Source: Actinobaculum sp. oral taxon 183 str. F0552 (GTDB lineage: Bacteria; Actinomycetota; Actinomycetes; Actinomycetales; Actinomycetaceae). From it: 37,483 nucleotides of DNA. A model generated the notes under the pieces. The model did no database searches. It had not been told where the DNA came from and worked only from the letters and a program-made list of their open reading frames with translations. Below, piece by piece: positions 17,894-28,510 of the stretch (position 1 is its first letter; every line of letters starts with the position of its first letter). The stretch covers positions 94,016-131,498 of the forward strand of contig NZ_KE951417.1 of the NCBI RefSeq assembly GCF_000466165.1, given 5' to 3'. The translations under genes and the position numbers were made by a program.

Positions 17894-20800
17894 GGCTTAC
17901 CTCCAACACTTGATTCCAGACTGCAGGGTTCTTGACGTCCAGGCCCTCCGCCTGGGCGGCGTCGAGGGCCGCGCGCATGCGCGCGAAGGCCTCGGGGACG
18001 AGTTTCGTGAAGCGCGAGAGGTCCCGCGAGGCCAGAATGCCCGCGGCCGTCGTCGAGCCGGTGCGGGCGACGTGCTCTTCGAGGACGGCGAGCAGCTCCT
18101 CGTCGTGCGCGTCGACGGGGCCGGCCAGGAGCCTGGCGGAGGCGCTGAGCGTGGACGGGTCGAAGTCCAGGACGTAGGCGACGCCCCCGGACATCCCCGC
18201 TCCGAAGTTCCGGCCCGTCGGGCCGAGGACGACCACGATCCCGCCGGTCATGTACTCGGCGCAGTGGTCCCCCGCGCCCTCGGCGACGAGCGTCGCGCCG
18301 GAATTGCGCACGGCGAAGCGCTCGCCCGCCTGCCCGGCGAGGTAGATCCGCCCGGAGGTCGCCCCGTACCCGATGACGTTGCCCGCGATGACGTTCGACC
18401 CGGCCTCGAAGGCGGCGCCCTCCTCGGGGCGCACGGAGATCACGCCGCCCGACAGCGATTTGCCCACGTAGTCGTTGACGTCGCCGACGAGGCGCAGGGT
18501 GACGCCCCCGGGGAGCATCGCGCCCAAGGACTGCCCCGCCGAACCGCGGAGCGTGATGTCGATGGTCCCCTCGGGAAGGCCTTCGCCCCGGTACCGCTTC
18601 GTCACCTCGTAGCCGAGCATGGTTCCCACGCTTCGGTTGACGTTGTACACGGGCAGGTCGGCGGTCACGGGTTCGCCGTGCTCCAGGGCTCGCCGGCTCA
18701 AGTCGATGAGGGTGCGGTCGAGGGAGCGCTCCAACCCGTGGTCCTGGCCGACGGTGCAACGGCGCGCGGAAGCGCTTCGTGCGGGGTCGGGCGCGGCGAG
18801 GACGGGCGAGAGGTCCAGCCCGCGGCTCTTCCAGTGCTCGACGGCGCGCACGGTGTCCAGCAGCTCGACGCGGCCGACGGCCTCCTCCAGGCTGCGCAGG
18901 CCGAGACCGGCCAGGATCTCCCGCACCTGTCGCGCAACGTAGCGGAAGTAGGCGACGACGTGCTCGGGTCTGCCGGAGAACCGCCCGCGCAACTCCGGGT
19001 TCTGCGTGGCGATCCCCACGGGGCAGGTGTCCTTGTGGCACACCCTCATCATCACGCAGCCGGACACCACCAGCGGGGCGGTTGCGAAGCCGTATTCCTC
19101 CGCGCCGAGCAGTGCGGCGACGACGACGTCGCGGCCGGTCTTCAACTGCCCGTCCGTCTGGACGACGATGCGGTCGCGCAGACCGTTGAGCAGGAGGGTC
19201 TGCTGCGTCTCGGCCAGGCCGAGCTCCCACGGCCCGCCCGCGTGCTTGATGGACGTCAGCGGAGCCGCGCCCGTTCCGCCGTCGTGACCCGAGACGAGGA
19301 CGACGTCGGCGTGGGCCTTCGAAACGCCCGCGGCGACCGTGCCGACTCCGACTTCGGAGACGAGCTTGACGTGGATGCGGGCCTTCGGGTTGGCGCTCTT
19401 CAAGTCGTGGATGAGCTGGGCGAGGTCCTCGATCGAGTAGACGTCGTGATGCGGCGGCGGGGAGATGAGTTCGACGCCCGGCGTGGAGTGGCGCACCTCG
19501 GCGATCCACGGATAGACCTTGGCGGCGGGAAGCTGGCCTCCTTCGCCGGGCTTGGCGCCCTGGGCCATCTTGATCTGGATGTCGTCGGCGCCCACGAGGT
19601 ATTCGCTCGTCACGCCGAAGCGCCCGGAGGCGACTTGTTTGACGGAGCTGCGCCTGGTCGGATCGTACAGCCTGTCGGGCCGCTCGCCTCCCTCGCCGGT
19701 GTTGGACTTGGCGTGGATGGCGTTCATCGCCCTGGCGAGGGTTTCGTGGGCTTCGGCGGAGATCGAGCCGTAGGACATCGCCCCCGTGGAGAAGCGCCGC
19801 ATGATCGACTCGGCGGATTCGACCTCCTCGACGGGGACGGGATCGAACTCGCCCGTCTTCAGCCTGAACAGGCCGCGAAGGGTCATGAGGCGCTCGGCCT
19901 GCTCGTCGATCCTCGCGCTGAAGCGCTTGAATTCCTCGTAGTCCTGTGTGCGGGTCGAATGCTGGAGGAAGAAGATCGCCTCGGGGTCGAACAGGTGCTG
20001 TTCGCCCTCCCTGCGCCACTGGTACTCGCCTCCCGTCTGCAGCGTGCGGTGGGCGGGCGAGATCCCCGAGGGAGGGTAGGCGACGGCGTGGCGTTCGGCG
20101 ACCTCGGAGGCGATGACGTCGAGCCCGGCGCCGCCGAGCGGGCTGGCCGTCCCGGTGAAGAACTCGTCGATGAGCGCCTGCGACAGGCCCAGGCACTGGA
20201 AGACCTGCGCCCCGCGGTAGGAGGCGACCGTGGAGATCCCCATCTTCGACATGACTTTGAGCAGCCCGTGCCCGAGCGCCGCGATGAGGTTGCGCGACGC
20301 CTGCTCGGGCGTCACGGCGATCTCCCCGCTGCGCGCCATGTTCTCCACGGTCTCCAAGGCCAGGTAGGGGTTGACGGCGGTGGCCCCGTAGCCGACGAGC
20401 AGCGCCACATGGTGGACTTCGCGCACGTCGCCGGCCTCGACGAAGATGGAGACCCTCGTGCGGGTGTGGCGGCGCAGGAGGTGGTGATGCACCGCCGAAG
20501 TCAGCAGAAGCGAGGGGATGGGGCCGCGCTCGGCGGTCGAATTCCGGTCGGACAGGATGACGAAGGACGCTCCCCGTTCGATCGCGCGGTCGACCTCGCC
20601 GCAGATCTCCCCGATCCGCCTGCGCAGCGAGGCCTGACCGCCCGAGACCCGGTAGAGCCCGGAGACGAGGACGCTCGACAGCCCCCTGCCCTGCTCGGGG
20701 TAGCGTCCGATCGTCCGGATCTTGGCGAGGTCGTCGCTGGTGACGACGGGGAAGTCGACGACGAGCTTGCGCGCGTGCTCCGGCGTCTCCTCCAGGAGGT

Positions 20801-22394
20801 TCGGTTCGCCTCCCGCGCTCGAGGCCAGGGAGGTGACGAGCTCCTCGCGGATGGCGTCGAGGGGCGGATTCGTCACCTGGGCGAACTGTTGGCTGAAATA
20901 GTCGAAGATCAGGCGAGGACGCTCGGAGAGCACGGCGACGGGGGTGTCGGTGCCCATCGCCCCCTTCGCCTCGGCCCCATCCCGGGCCATCGGCTTGAGG
21001 ACGACGTCGAGCTCCTCGTTCGTGTACCCGAAAACCTGGTGGCGCCGCGTGATCGAAGTCTGCGAATAATCGATGTGCTCGCGCTCGGGCAGGTCGGAGA
21101 GCCGGACGACGTTGTCCTCAAGCCATCGCCGGTAGGGGGCGGCGGCCGCGAGAGTGCGCTTGACCTCCTCGTCTTCGACGATCCGATGCTCGGCCAGGTC
21201 GACGAGGAGCATCCTGCCCGGCTGCAACCTCCCCTTGCGCACGACGCGTTCGGCCGGGAAGTCGAGCACGCCCGACTCGGAGGCGAGCACGACGGTCCCG
21301 TCGTCGACCACCCAGAAGCGCCCCGGGCGCAGTCCATTGCGATCGAGGATCGCGCCGATCCGCGTGCCGTCGGTGAAGGTTATGGAGGCGGGGCCGTCCC
21401 ACGGCTCCATGAGGTGGGAGTGGTACTCGTAGAACGCCCGCAGGCGCGGGTCCATCGTCTCGTTCCCCTCCCACGCCTCCGGGATCATCATGCGGGCGGC
21501 GTGGGGAAGGCTCCTTCCCGCCAGGTGCAGCAGCTCCAGGACTTCGTCGAAACTCGCCGAATCGGAGGCGGCGAGGTTGACGGGGGCCAGGTCGGCCATG
21601 TCCCCCAGGGCCTCAGAGCGCAGGCTGCCCTCGCGGGCGGCCATCCAGTTGCGGTTGCCTCGCACGGTGTTGATCTCGCCGTTGTGGGCGACCATGCGGA
21701 AGGGCTGGGCGAGCTGCCACGAAGGGAACGTGTTGGTGGAGAAGCGCGAGTGCACGATGGCCAAGGCGGAGGCCAGCCGAGGATCGGAGAGATCGGGGAA
21801 GAAGGGCTCGAGCTGCATCGTGGTGAGCATCCCCTTGTACAGGAGGGTCCGCGAGGACAGCGAGGCGAAGTACGTGCCGCCGATCTCCGCGCGCTTGCGC
21901 ACACGGTAGACCGCGCGCTCCAGGTCCAGACCCTCGCGCCCCGACGGGTCGCCGACGAACAGCTGGCGGAACGTCGGCATGGAGGCCAGCGCCGTGGGCC
22001 CGATCGCCGACGGGTCGACGGGCACGGTGCGCCATCCCAGAACGCGGAGGCCTTCGTCCGCGACGATCTCCTCGATGGCGCGCACGGCCTGGCCGCGCTC
22101 GCCGACTCCCGGCAGGAAGGCCGTGCCCACGGCGTACGCGCCCGCACGCGGAAGCTCGAAGGGGACCGAAGCGCGCAGGAAGGCGTCGGGCACCTGGACG
22201 AGGATCCCCGCGCCGTCGCCCGAGTTCTCCTCGGCGCCGACGGCGCCGCGATGGTCGAGGTTCTCCAGCGCGGCGATCGCCATGTCGACGATGCCGCGGC
22301 TCTGCACGCCGTGGAGATCCGCCACGAAGGCGACGCCGCAGGCGTCGTGCTCGAAGTCGGCCCGGTGCAGCCCCGGACCCGAGGGTGTGGTCAT
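17886..22394 (-). CDS. gltB: Glutamate synthase (NADPH) large subunit
   Basis: GltB transfers the amide group of glutamine to 2-oxoglutarate to make two glutamates. The 1502-residue precursor starts with an 18-residue propeptide before the catalytic Cys19 ([14 protein letters not shown]), the N-terminal nucleophile of the glutaminase domain. The FMN/synthase domain follows, with the 3Fe-4S cysteines in [15 protein letters not shown], and then the C-terminal beta-helix with glycine repeats ([28 protein letters not shown]). ATG at 22394 is supported by AGGAGG six bases upstream. Further upstream the frame is open only because of high GC. A candidate operator lies in the leader. gltB and gltD form a two-gene operon. 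Confidence 0.97.
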   Translation of the reverse strand: MTTPSGPGLHRADFEHDACGVAFVADLHGVQSRGIVDMAIAALENLDHRGAVGAEENSGDGAGILVQVPDAFLRASVPFELPRAGAYAVGTAFLPGVGERGQAVRAIEEIVADEGLRVLGWRTVPVDPSAIGPTALASMPTFRQLFVGDPSGREGLDLERAVYRVRKRAEIGGTYFASLSSRTLLYKGMLTTMQLEPFFPDLSDPRLASALAIVHSRFSTNTFPSWQLAQPFRMVAHNGEINTVRGNRNWMAAREGSLRSEALGDMADLAPVNLAASDSASFDEVLELLHLAGRSLPHAARMMIPEAWEGNETMDPRLRAFYEYHSHLMEPWDGPASITFTDGTRIGAILDRNGLRPGRFWVVDDGTVVLASESGVLDFPAERVVRKGRLQPGRMLLVDLAEHRIVEDEEVKRTLAAAAPYRRWLEDNVVRLSDLPEREHIDYSQTSITRRHQVFGYTNEELDVVLKPMARDGAEAKGAMGTDTPVAVLSERPRLIFDYFSQQFAQVTNPPLDAIREELVTSLASSAGGEPNLLEETPEHARKLVVDFPVVTSDDLAKIRTIGRYPEQGRGLSSVLVSGLYRVSGGQASLRRRIGEICGEVDRAIERGASFVILSDRNSTAERGPIPSLLLTSAVHHHLLRRHTRTRVSIFVEAGDVREVHHVALLVGYGATAVNPYLALETVENMARSGEIAVTPEQASRNLIAALGHGLLKVMSKMGISTVASYRGAQVFQCLGLSQALIDEFFTGTASPLGGAGLDVIASEVAERHAVAYPPSGISPAHRTLQTGGEYQWRREGEQHLFDPEAIFFLQHSTRTQDYEEFKRFSARIDEQAERLMTLRGLFRLKTGEFDPVPVEEVESAESIMRRFSTGAMSYGSISAEAHETLARAMNAIHAKSNTGEGGERPDRLYDPTRRSSVKQVASGRFGVTSEYLVGADDIQIKMAQGAKPGEGGQLPAAKVYPWIAEVRHSTPGVELISPPPHHDVYSIEDLAQLIHDLKSANPKARIHVKLVSEVGVGTVAAGVSKAHADVVLVSGHDGGTGAAPLTSIKHAGGPWELGLAETQQTLLLNGLRDRIVVQTDGQLKTGRDVVVAALLGAEEYGFATAPLVVSGCVMMRVCHKDTCPVGIATQNPELRGRFSGRPEHVVAYFRYVARQVREILAGLGLRSLEEAVGRVELLDTVRAVEHWKSRGLDLSPVLAAPDPARSASARRCTVGQDHGLERSLDRTLIDLSRRALEHGEPVTADLPVYNVNRSVGTMLGYEVTKRYRGEGLPEGTIDITLRGSAGQSLGAMLPGGVTLRLVGDVNDYVGKSLSGGVISVRPEEGAAFEAGSNVIAGNVIGYGATSGRIYLAGQAGERFAVRNSGATLVAEGAGDHCAEYMTGGIVVVLGPTGRNFGAGMSGGVAYVLDFDPSTLSASARLLAGPVDAHDEELLAVLEEHVARTGSTTAAGILASRDLSRFTKLVPEAFARMRAALDAAQAEGLDVKNPAVWNQVLEVSRG

Positions 22395-22455
22395 ATCCGT
22401 CCTCCTGCCTGCGCAGCCGGCGGCCGCGCACGGACATGCTCCGCCCTCCCCGAAC

Positions 22456-22488
22456 GTCTCACATGCTGGATCCACTATGCGGACAGAC
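22456..22488. promoter_or_regulatory. Candidate operator upstream of gltB
   Basis: GTCT (22456-22459) and AGAC (22485-22488) bracket a segment containing TCCACTATGCGGA (22471-22483), an inverted repeat with one mismatch pair. The location, 62-94 bases before the gltB start, fits a regulator site. IclR-type regulators of the NdgR/LtbR group are known to act on glutamate or branched-chain amino-acid genes in actinobacteria; assignment to them here is a guess. Confidence 0.3.
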
Positions 22489-22556
22489 CCGCCGCCTCAT
22501 CGAAGAGCCCTCACGTCGAACAGTCCGCGCCAAACAGCACGGGAGAGACAGGAAAA

Positions 22557-22598
22557 CCGGCCCATTTACAGGAGGAAATCCTCCTGTAAATGGGCCGG
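22557..22598 (-). terminator. Strong intrinsic terminator of the his-trp-lgt operon
   Basis: CCGGCCCATTTACAGGAGGA (22557-22576) is perfectly complementary to 22579-22598, a 20-bp stem with a two-base loop. On the minus strand, after the lgt stop at 22625, the stem is followed by TTTTCCTGT. It is the strongest terminator in the window and the only one with a clear T-run. Confidence 0.92.
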
Positions 22599-22624
22599 GC
22601 GGGCGCCGACGCCGGTCGGCGCGC

Positions 22625-23722
22625 CTACTGGGAGTCCTTCGACCGGACGCCCTCCGATTCGTCTCCCGGCCTCCGCGGTCGCCCGCCCGCGCCGGAGGAG
22701 CCGGAAGAGCCCGCTCCCTCCGGCTCCGTCGGACCCTCTTCCCCGAAGGCCTCGCAGGAGGCGGATCCGCCGTCGGGGCCGTCCGCCGCGGCCGGATCGG
22801 GCTCGCCCTGACTGGCTTCCTCTCGCTCGGAGCCCGCTTGGGGCCTCTCCGCCGCTGCGGCCGTCCTCCTCTCGTGCCGCTCGCGGGCCTCCTCGCCGGT
22901 CCAGACGTCGCCCATCTCCGGGTGGGTGCGCATCCGCCTGCGCAGGACTACGAAGACGGCGAGCGCGGCGAGGAAGACCGCGATCGACGTCCAGACGTTC
23001 AGACGCAGGCCGAAGATGTGGTGGGCCGCATCGATGCGGAGGCATTCGATCCACGCCCGACCCGCCGTGTAGATCATGACGTAGGCGGCGAAGAGCTGGC
23101 CGCCGGCCAGGCGGAAGCGCCGCTCCAGCCAGAGGAGGGCGAGAGCCCCCGCCAGGCACCACAGCGCCTCGTAGAGGAAGGTGGGGTGGAACGTCGTCCC
23201 TGGCGGATAGCCCTGGAGCCGGTGGGCGTCGTCGATCCGCAGGGCCCACGGCAGATCGGTCGGCTTGCCGTAGAGCTCCTGGTTGAAGTAGTTGCCGAAC
23301 CGCCCGATCGCCTGGGCGAGGAAGAGCCCGGGGGCGAGGGCGTCGCCGAAGGGGCCGGCGCGCAGGCCGTAGTGGCGGCACATGAGGTAGGCGCCGAGAC
23401 CGCCGAGTGTGACGGCCCCCCATATGCCCAGGCCGCCTTTCCACACGTACAGGGCGGAGACGGGGTCGCGGCCCTCGCCGAAGTAGAGGTCGTAGTCTGT
23501 GATGACGTGGTACAGCCGGCCCCCCACGATCCCCGCGATCACCATGACGACCACCATGTCGGGCAGGAGCTCCGTCGGCCCGCCTTTGGCCCGGTACCGT
23601 CTCGTGAGGACCGCCCAGGCGACGAGGATCCCGCAGATGATCGCCAGGGCGTAGGCTCGCACGGGCAGGGGGCCGAGATGCCATACGCCCTGGCCGGGCG
23701 AAGGAATCGATTGGAAGATCAT
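22625..23722 (-). CDS. lgt: Prolipoprotein diacylglyceryl transferase
   Basis: Lgt is an inner-membrane enzyme that attaches diacylglycerol from phosphatidylglycerol to the lipobox cysteine of prolipoproteins. The 365-residue product has the expected multi-helix core and the Lgt signature region GRFGNYFNQELYG, with HPTFLYEALW and RAWIECLRID further on. After about residue 275 it carries a 90-residue hydrophilic tail rich in Glu, Gly, Ser and Pro, longer than in most bacteria but seen in actinobacteria. The ATG at 23722 overlaps the trpA stop (ATGA), with GAGGAG seven bases upstream. One client may be the FKBP-like lipoprotein at 29375-30427. Confidence 0.95.
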   Translation of the reverse strand: MIFQSIPSPGQGVWHLGPLPVRAYALAIICGILVAWAVLTRRYRAKGGPTELLPDMVVVMVIAGIVGGRLYHVITDYDLYFGEGRDPVSALYVWKGGLGIWGAVTLGGLGAYLMCRHYGLRAGPFGDALAPGLFLAQAIGRFGNYFNQELYGKPTDLPWALRIDDAHRLQGYPPGTTFHPTFLYEALWCLAGALALLWLERRFRLAGGQLFAAYVMIYTAGRAWIECLRIDAAHHIFGLRLNVWTSIAVFLAALAVFVVLRRRMRTHPEMGDVWTGEEARERHERRTAAAAERPQAGSEREEASQGEPDPAAADGPDGGSASCEAFGEEGPTEPEGAGSSGSSGAGGRPRRPGDESEGVRSKDSQ

Positions 23723-24525
23723 GTCGCGCTCCTCGAACTGGTGTCGTGGGCGGCGGCCGCCAGGGACTCGGCGATCGCGCGCATGGCGGGGATGCCGTCC
23801 CGCCCGGCGTCGAGCATGGGGCGGACGAGGGCCGAGCCGACGATGACGCCGTCGGCGTATCCGGCGACCTCCCGGGCGTGGTCGGGCGTGGTGACGCCGA
23901 TGCCGACGCACACGCGCTCGGCCCCGGCGGCCTTCGTGCGGGAGACGAGCGCTCTGGCGCGCTCGTCGAGGCTGGCGCGCTCCCCGGTCACCCCCATCGT
24001 CGAGGCCGCGTACACGAAGCCCCGCGACGCGGCGGCCGTCAGGCGCAGACGCTCCTCGCGCGAGGAGGGGGCGACCAGGAAGACGCGGTCGAGGTTCCGG
24101 GCCTCGGAGGCCTCGATCCAGGCGGACGCCTCGTCGGGTATGAGGTCGGGCGTGATGAGACCCGCTCCCCCGGCGTCGGCCAGATCCCCGGCGAAGGCCT
24201 CGACCCCGTAGGCGAAGACGAGGTTGTAGTACGTCATGACGAGTGGGACGGCGCCCGCCGAGGCGACGGCCTCGACCATGGCGAACGCGTCCCGCACGCG
24301 CGACCCTCCGGCGAGGGCGCGGTTCGTCGCCGCCTGGATGACCCCTCCGTCCATCGACGGGTCCGAGTAGGGGATCCCGACCTCGATGACGTCGGCACCG
24401 GCGGCCGCGAGCTCGCGCGCCGCCGCGATGGAGCCCTCCAGGTCGGGGAAGCCGACGGGAAGGTATCCGACGAAGGCCGCGCCCCCGCGCGCCTTCGCCG
24501 CGTCGATGGCCTGTGCCGATGTCAC
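23719..24525 (-). CDS. trpA: Tryptophan synthase alpha subunit
   Basis: TrpA cleaves indole-3-glycerol phosphate to indole, which is channelled to TrpB. The 268-residue TIM-barrel protein has the catalytic acids Glu48 and Asp59 in [15 protein letters not shown], the phosphate-binding end ([10 protein letters not shown]...GVIVGSALV) and full length. The GTG start at 24525 overlaps the trpB stop codon (GTGA), so translation is coupled. It also overlaps lgt downstream by four bases. Confidence 0.97.
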   Translation of the reverse strand: MTSAQAIDAAKARGGAAFVGYLPVGFPDLEGSIAAARELAAAGADVIEVGIPYSDPSMDGGVIQAATNRALAGGSRVRDAFAMVEAVASAGAVPLVMTYYNLVFAYGVEAFAGDLADAGGAGLITPDLIPDEASAWIEASEARNLDRVFLVAPSSREERLRLTAAASRGFVYAASTMGVTGERASLDERARALVSRTKAAGAERVCVGIGVTTPDHAREVAGYADGVIVGSALVRPMLDAGRDGIPAMRAIAESLAAAAHDTSSRSAT

Positions 24526-25748
24526 GAGACGGCCCCCTTCCCCTCGATGCCGAAGTAGTCCATGGCGGTCTGCACGTCCTTGTCGCCTCGGCCCGACAGG
24601 GAGACGAGGATGACCGGGGGCCGCTGGCCGGCGGCCTCGGCCTCGCGCCCGAGCTGGATGGCGCCGGCCAACGCGTGCGCCGACTCGATCGCGGGGAGGA
24701 TCCCCTCCTCGCGGCTCAGCAGGAGGAAGGCCTCCATGGCCTCGTCGTCGGTGATCGGGCGGTATTCCGCCCGTCCGGTCGAGGCCAGCCAGGCATGCTC
24801 GGGGCCGACCCCCGGATAGTCCAGACCGGCGGAGATCGAATGGGATTCGACCGTCTGCCCGTCCTCGTCCTGCAGGAGGTAGCTCAGGGAGCCGTGGAAG
24901 ACGCCCAGCGAGCCGGCGTTCAGGGCGGCTGCCGTCCTGCCCGAGTCCACGCCGGCCCCTCCCGCCTCGCAGCCGACGATCCGCACGGAGGGGTCGTCGA
25001 GGAAGGCGTTGAACAGGCCGATGGCGTTCGACCCGCCGCCGACGCACGCGACGGCGACGTCGGGCAGCCCGCCCGTCAGCTCGAGCACCTGGGCGCGGGC
25101 CTCCTCCCCGATGACCCTCTGAAGGTCGCGCACGAGCGCCGGGAAGGGGTGAGGGCCCGCCGCCGTGCCGAAGACGTAGTTCGTCGAGTCGACGTTGGCC
25201 ACCCAGTCGCGGAAGGCCTCGTTGATCGCGTCCTTGAGCGTGGCCGACCCCGCCGAGACCGAGACGACTTTGGCGCCGAGGATCTCCATGCGCGCCACGT
25301 TCAGGGACTGGCGGCGCACGTCCTGCGCGCCCATGTATATCGTGCACTCCAGGCCGAGCAGGGCGGCGGCGGTCGCGGTGGCGACGCCGTGCTGGCCTGC
25401 GCCGGTCTCGGCGATGACCCGGGTCTTGCCCACCGTCTGGGTGAGGAGCGCCTGGCCCAGCACGTTGTTGATCTTGTGCGAGCCCGTGTGGTTGAGGTCC
25501 TCGCGTTTGAGCAGGACGCGGGCCCCGCCCGCGTGGCGGGCGAACTTCGGCGCTTCGGTGAGGATGGACGGGCGGCCCGAGTAGGTTCGGGCCAGACGGT
25601 CGAGTTCGGAGGTGAAGGCCGAGTCGACCCTGAGCCGCTCCCAGGCTTCCGTCAAGTCGTCGAGGGCCGCGACGAGCGCCTCGGGGACGTAGCGTCCCCC
25701 GAAATCGCCGAAGTACGGCCCCTGTACCGCTCCCAGTTGCTGCGTCAA
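24522..25748 (-). CDS. trpB: Tryptophan synthase beta subunit
   Basis: TrpB condenses indole with serine to tryptophan using pyridoxal phosphate. The 408-residue protein contains the PLP lysine (Lys92 in [10 protein letters not shown]), the catalytic Glu block ETGAGQHG, the PLP phosphate-binding GGGSNAIG and the C-terminal [10 protein letters not shown]. The start is a TTG at 25748, one base after the trpC stop, with the ribosome-binding sequence GGAGAG embedded in the last codons of trpC. TTG is uncommon but gives the conserved [14 protein letters not shown] beginning. Confidence 0.96.
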   Translation of the reverse strand: MTQQLGAVQGPYFGDFGGRYVPEALVAALDDLTEAWERLRVDSAFTSELDRLARTYSGRPSILTEAPKFARHAGGARVLLKREDLNHTGSHKINNVLGQALLTQTVGKTRVIAETGAGQHGVATATAAALLGLECTIYMGAQDVRRQSLNVARMEILGAKVVSVSAGSATLKDAINEAFRDWVANVDSTNYVFGTAAGPHPFPALVRDLQRVIGEEARAQVLELTGGLPDVAVACVGGGSNAIGLFNAFLDDPSVRIVGCEAGGAGVDSGRTAAALNAGSLGVFHGSLSYLLQDEDGQTVESHSISAGLDYPGVGPEHAWLASTGRAEYRPITDDEAMEAFLLLSREEGILPAIESAHALAGAIQLGREAEAAGQRPPVILVSLSGRGDKDVQTAMDYFGIEGKGAVS

Positions 25749-25749
25749 A

Positions 25750-26568
25750 TCATCTCTCCATTGCTTCCAGGGAAGGGTGGTGTCCTATGGCAACTATGTC
25801 ACGAATCGCCGTGCCGGGGTCGCCGGATGTAACGAGTGCCTCGCCGACGAGCACCGCGTCGGCGCCGCTCCTGGCGTAGGTGAGGACGTCCTGCGGGCCC
25901 CTGACGCCCGATTCCGCGACTCGGACCACGTCCGAGGGCAGCATGCCGACGATCGTGTCGAAGATCCCCATGTCGACCGTCAGGGTCTTCAGGCTCCTCG
26001 CGTTGACGCCGATCACCCGCGCCCCCGCGTCGAGCGCCCGGCGGGCCTCCCGGCGGTCGTGGGCCTCGACGAGGGCCGTCATGCCCAGCGAGTGGACGCG
26101 TTCGACGAAGGAGGTCAAGACGGTCTGCTGCAGTGCGGCGACGATCAAAAGGACGATGTCCGCGCCGTGGGCGCGGGCCTCCCAGATCTGATAGGGGGAG
26201 ACCACGAAGTCCTTGCGCAGGACGGGCACGTCCACCGTGGAGCGGACGGCGTCCAGATCGGCGAGCGTCCCCCCGAAGCGCCGCTCCTCGGTGAGCACCG
26301 AGACGGCCGCCGCGCCTCCTTCGGCGTACGAGGCGGCCAGCGCCGCCGGATCGGGGATGTCGGCCAGACGCCCCTTCGACGGGCTCGACCGCTTGCACTC
26401 GGCGATGATCGAGACGCGCCGGCCGGACGTGGGACGCAGGGCGTCCTCGGCCGCCAGAGCCGACGGTTGGCGCCTGGCCCGCTCCTTGAGCCGCTCGAGG
26501 CTGATGGCGGCCTCGCGTCTGGCCAGGTCCTTGCGCACGCCGGCGATTATCGAATCCAGTACCGTCAT
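25750..26568 (-). CDS. trpC: Indole-3-glycerol phosphate synthase
   Basis: TrpC closes the indole ring from carboxyphenylaminodeoxyribulose phosphate. The 272-residue protein has the signature [13 protein letters not shown] with catalytic Glu57 and Lys59, [13 protein letters not shown], and the later VGVNAR/VAESGV motifs of the TIM barrel (here VIGVNARSL and [12 protein letters not shown]). It is monofunctional: no TrpF domain is fused. ATG at 26568 has GAGGAGG upstream and follows trpE by 11 bases. Confidence 0.96.
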   Translation of the reverse strand: MTVLDSIIAGVRKDLARREAAISLERLKERARRQPSALAAEDALRPTSGRRVSIIAECKRSSPSKGRLADIPDPAALAASYAEGGAAAVSVLTEERRFGGTLADLDAVRSTVDVPVLRKDFVVSPYQIWEARAHGADIVLLIVAALQQTVLTSFVERVHSLGMTALVEAHDRREARRALDAGARVIGVNARSLKTLTVDMGIFDTIVGMLPSDVVRVAESGVRGPQDVLTYARSGADAVLVGEALVTSGDPGTAIRDIVAIGHHPSLEAMER

Positions 26569-26579
26569 GACTGTCCTCC

Positions 26580-28145
26580 TCACTCTGCCGCTGTCAATCG
26601 GTTGGCGATCTGGACGGCCCTGACGGCCGCAGCCGCCTTGTTGCGGGCCTCGGCGAACTCGGCGGCGGGCACGGAATCGGCCACGATGCCGGCCCCCGCC
26701 TGGACGTGGGCCCTCCCCGAGTCGATGACGGCCGTCCGTATGGCGATCGCCAGGTCGGCGTTGCCCGACAGGTCGAAGTACCCGACGACGCCCCCGTAGA
26801 CGCCGCGCCGGGCGGGCTCGAGCTCGTCGATGAGCTCGATCGCCCGCGGCTTGGGAGCCCCCGAGAGGGTTCCCGCCGGGAAGGTCGCCGCCAGGCAGTC
26901 GACGGCCGTGCGGCCGGCGGCGAGGCGGCCCGTGACCGTCGACGATATGTGCATGATGTGGCTGTAGCGCTTGACCTCCATGAGCGTCGTCACCTCGACG
27001 GTTCCGGGGACGCACACCTTCGCCAGGTCGTTGCGCCCGAGGTCGACGAGCATGACGTGCTCGGAGAGCTCCTTGGGGTCGTTCAGGAGCTCGCGCTCGA
27101 GCTCGGCGTCCGCCTCGTCGGTCTCCCCGCGCGGACGGGACCCCGCGATGGGGAACATGGTCAGCGTCCCCGCGGTCAGGCGTATGAGCGTCTCGGGGGA
27201 GCTCCCGACCACGGAGAAGTCCCCGCCGGTCCCGTCGGCCAGGCGGAGGTAGTACATGTAGGGCGACGGGTTGACGGTGCGGAGCACCCGGTAGACGTCG
27301 AAGGGGTCGGCCGTGCATTCGACGTCCGCCCTCTGGGAGAGCACGACCTGGAAGACCTCGCCCTCCCGGATCGCCTCCTTGCCCTCGTCCACGGCCCTCT
27401 CGAAATCCTCTCGGGGGGTGCGCAGGACGGGCTGGGCCGTCGGCGCGTCCCCGATCTTCACGGCGTGCAGCGGCACGGGGGTGGACAGGTCCGCGGCCAT
27501 GGCCGACAGCCGCTCGACGGCGGCGTCGTAGGCGGCCTCGGCGCCGGCGTCCCGGTTGTCGGCGTTGACGGCGTTGGACATGAGCCATACCACGCCTTCG
27601 TGATGGTCGACGGCCACCATGTCGGACACCAGGCAGAGGGCCGCGTCGGGCGTCGTCAGCTCGCCGGGCGCCTCGCGGGAGAGCGTGGGCTCCCAGTCGT
27701 AGAGGGTGTCCCAACCGAGGGCGCCGACCAGCCCGCCCGTCAGAGGCGGCAGTCCGGGGAGCGGTTCGGCGGTCAGCTCGGCGAGGGCGCTGGCGATCAC
27801 CTCGGTGCTCGTCCCCTCGGAGAGGACGCCCTCGGGGACCTGCCCGATCCAGCTGGCGCGGCCGCCGCGAGCCACCATGTGGGCCGACGAGCGCACGCCG
27901 ACGAAGGACCACCTGTCCCATCTGCCGTCGTGCTCGGCGGATTCCAGGATGAACGTCCCGGCGCCGCGGGCGAGCCGCCGGTAGATGCCCAGCGGAGTCG
28001 CGTCGTCCACCAGGAGCCTCTCGACGACGGGGATGACCCGCCGGGTCCGCGCCAGCTCGAGGAACTCCTCCCTGCACGGCCAGATCCGGCCCCAGTCCAT
28101 GCCCCCCGCGCCCGCGTCCCCGGCGCGGCGCTGCGACTCGCTCAT
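26580..28145 (-). CDS. trpE: Anthranilate synthase component I
   Basis: TrpE converts chorismate to anthranilate using ammonia from the glutaminase partner TrpG. The 521-residue protein has the tryptophan-binding motif (LES at 67-69 followed ten residues later by Ser80, within [15 protein letters not shown]), which predicts feedback inhibition by tryptophan. The chorismate-binding blocks [23 protein letters not shown] and [14 protein letters not shown] are all present. ATG at 28145 overlaps the hisI stop (ATGA) and has GAGGAGG upstream. Neither trpG nor trpD is in this operon, so the glutaminase subunit must be encoded elsewhere. Confidence 0.95.
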   Translation of the reverse strand: MSESQRRAGDAGAGGMDWGRIWPCREEFLELARTRRVIPVVERLLVDDATPLGIYRRLARGAGTFILESAEHDGRWDRWSFVGVRSSAHMVARGGRASWIGQVPEGVLSEGTSTEVIASALAELTAEPLPGLPPLTGGLVGALGWDTLYDWEPTLSREAPGELTTPDAALCLVSDMVAVDHHEGVVWLMSNAVNADNRDAGAEAAYDAAVERLSAMAADLSTPVPLHAVKIGDAPTAQPVLRTPREDFERAVDEGKEAIREGEVFQVVLSQRADVECTADPFDVYRVLRTVNPSPYMYYLRLADGTGGDFSVVGSSPETLIRLTAGTLTMFPIAGSRPRGETDEADAELERELLNDPKELSEHVMLVDLGRNDLAKVCVPGTVEVTTLMEVKRYSHIMHISSTVTGRLAAGRTAVDCLAATFPAGTLSGAPKPRAIELIDELEPARRGVYGGVVGYFDLSGNADLAIAIRTAVIDSGRAHVQAGAGIVADSVPAAEFAEARNKAAAAVRAVQIANRLTAAE

Positions 28146-28510
28146 GCATCCTCCTCGATCAGGCCGCTGACCTCCAGGTCGCCTCCGGCCTGGAAGCACG
28201 TCCTGGCTCCCGTGTGGCAGGCTCCGCCGAGCTGAACCGCCTCGACCAGAAGGCAGTCCCCGTCGCAGTCCACGCGCACGCGGCGAACGAGCTGGACGTG
28301 TCCGGAGGTGTCGCCTTTGCGCCAGTACTCGCGGCGCGAACGCGACCAGAACCAGACCCGTCCGCTCGTGAGGGTGCGCGCCAGGGCGGTCGCGTCCATG
28401 TACCCGACCATGAGGACCTCCCCGTCGGAGGCGTCCTGGACCACCGCGGGCACGAGGCCGTCGGCGAAGCGCACGCGGGAGGCGACGTCGGGCTTGAGGT
28501 CGTCGGTCAT
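28142..28510 (-). CDS. hisI: Phosphoribosyl-AMP cyclohydrolase
   Basis: HisI opens the adenine ring of phosphoribosyl-AMP, the third step of histidine synthesis. The 122-residue protein has the family core [19 protein letters not shown], the metal-binding [14 protein letters not shown], and the zinc cysteines in [12 protein letters not shown]. It lacks a fused HisE (PR-ATP pyrophosphohydrolase) domain, as is usual in actinobacteria. The ATG at 28510 overlaps the hisF stop (ATGA), and its own stop overlaps the trpE start. Confidence 0.96.
   Translation of the reverse strand: MTDDLKPDVASRVRFADGLVPAVVQDASDGEVLMVGYMDATALARTLTSGRVWFWSRSRREYWRKGDTSGHVQLVRRVRVDCDGDCLLVEAVQLGGACHTGARTCFQAGGDLEVSGLIEEDA

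Noticed and set aside
17910-22589. A 1559-codon open frame on the plus strand opposite gltB
   Set aside because: It is the antisense of gltB, kept open by high GC. Its translation is full of Arg, Gly, Asp and Val with no recognisable motif, while the minus strand encodes a complete glutamate synthase.
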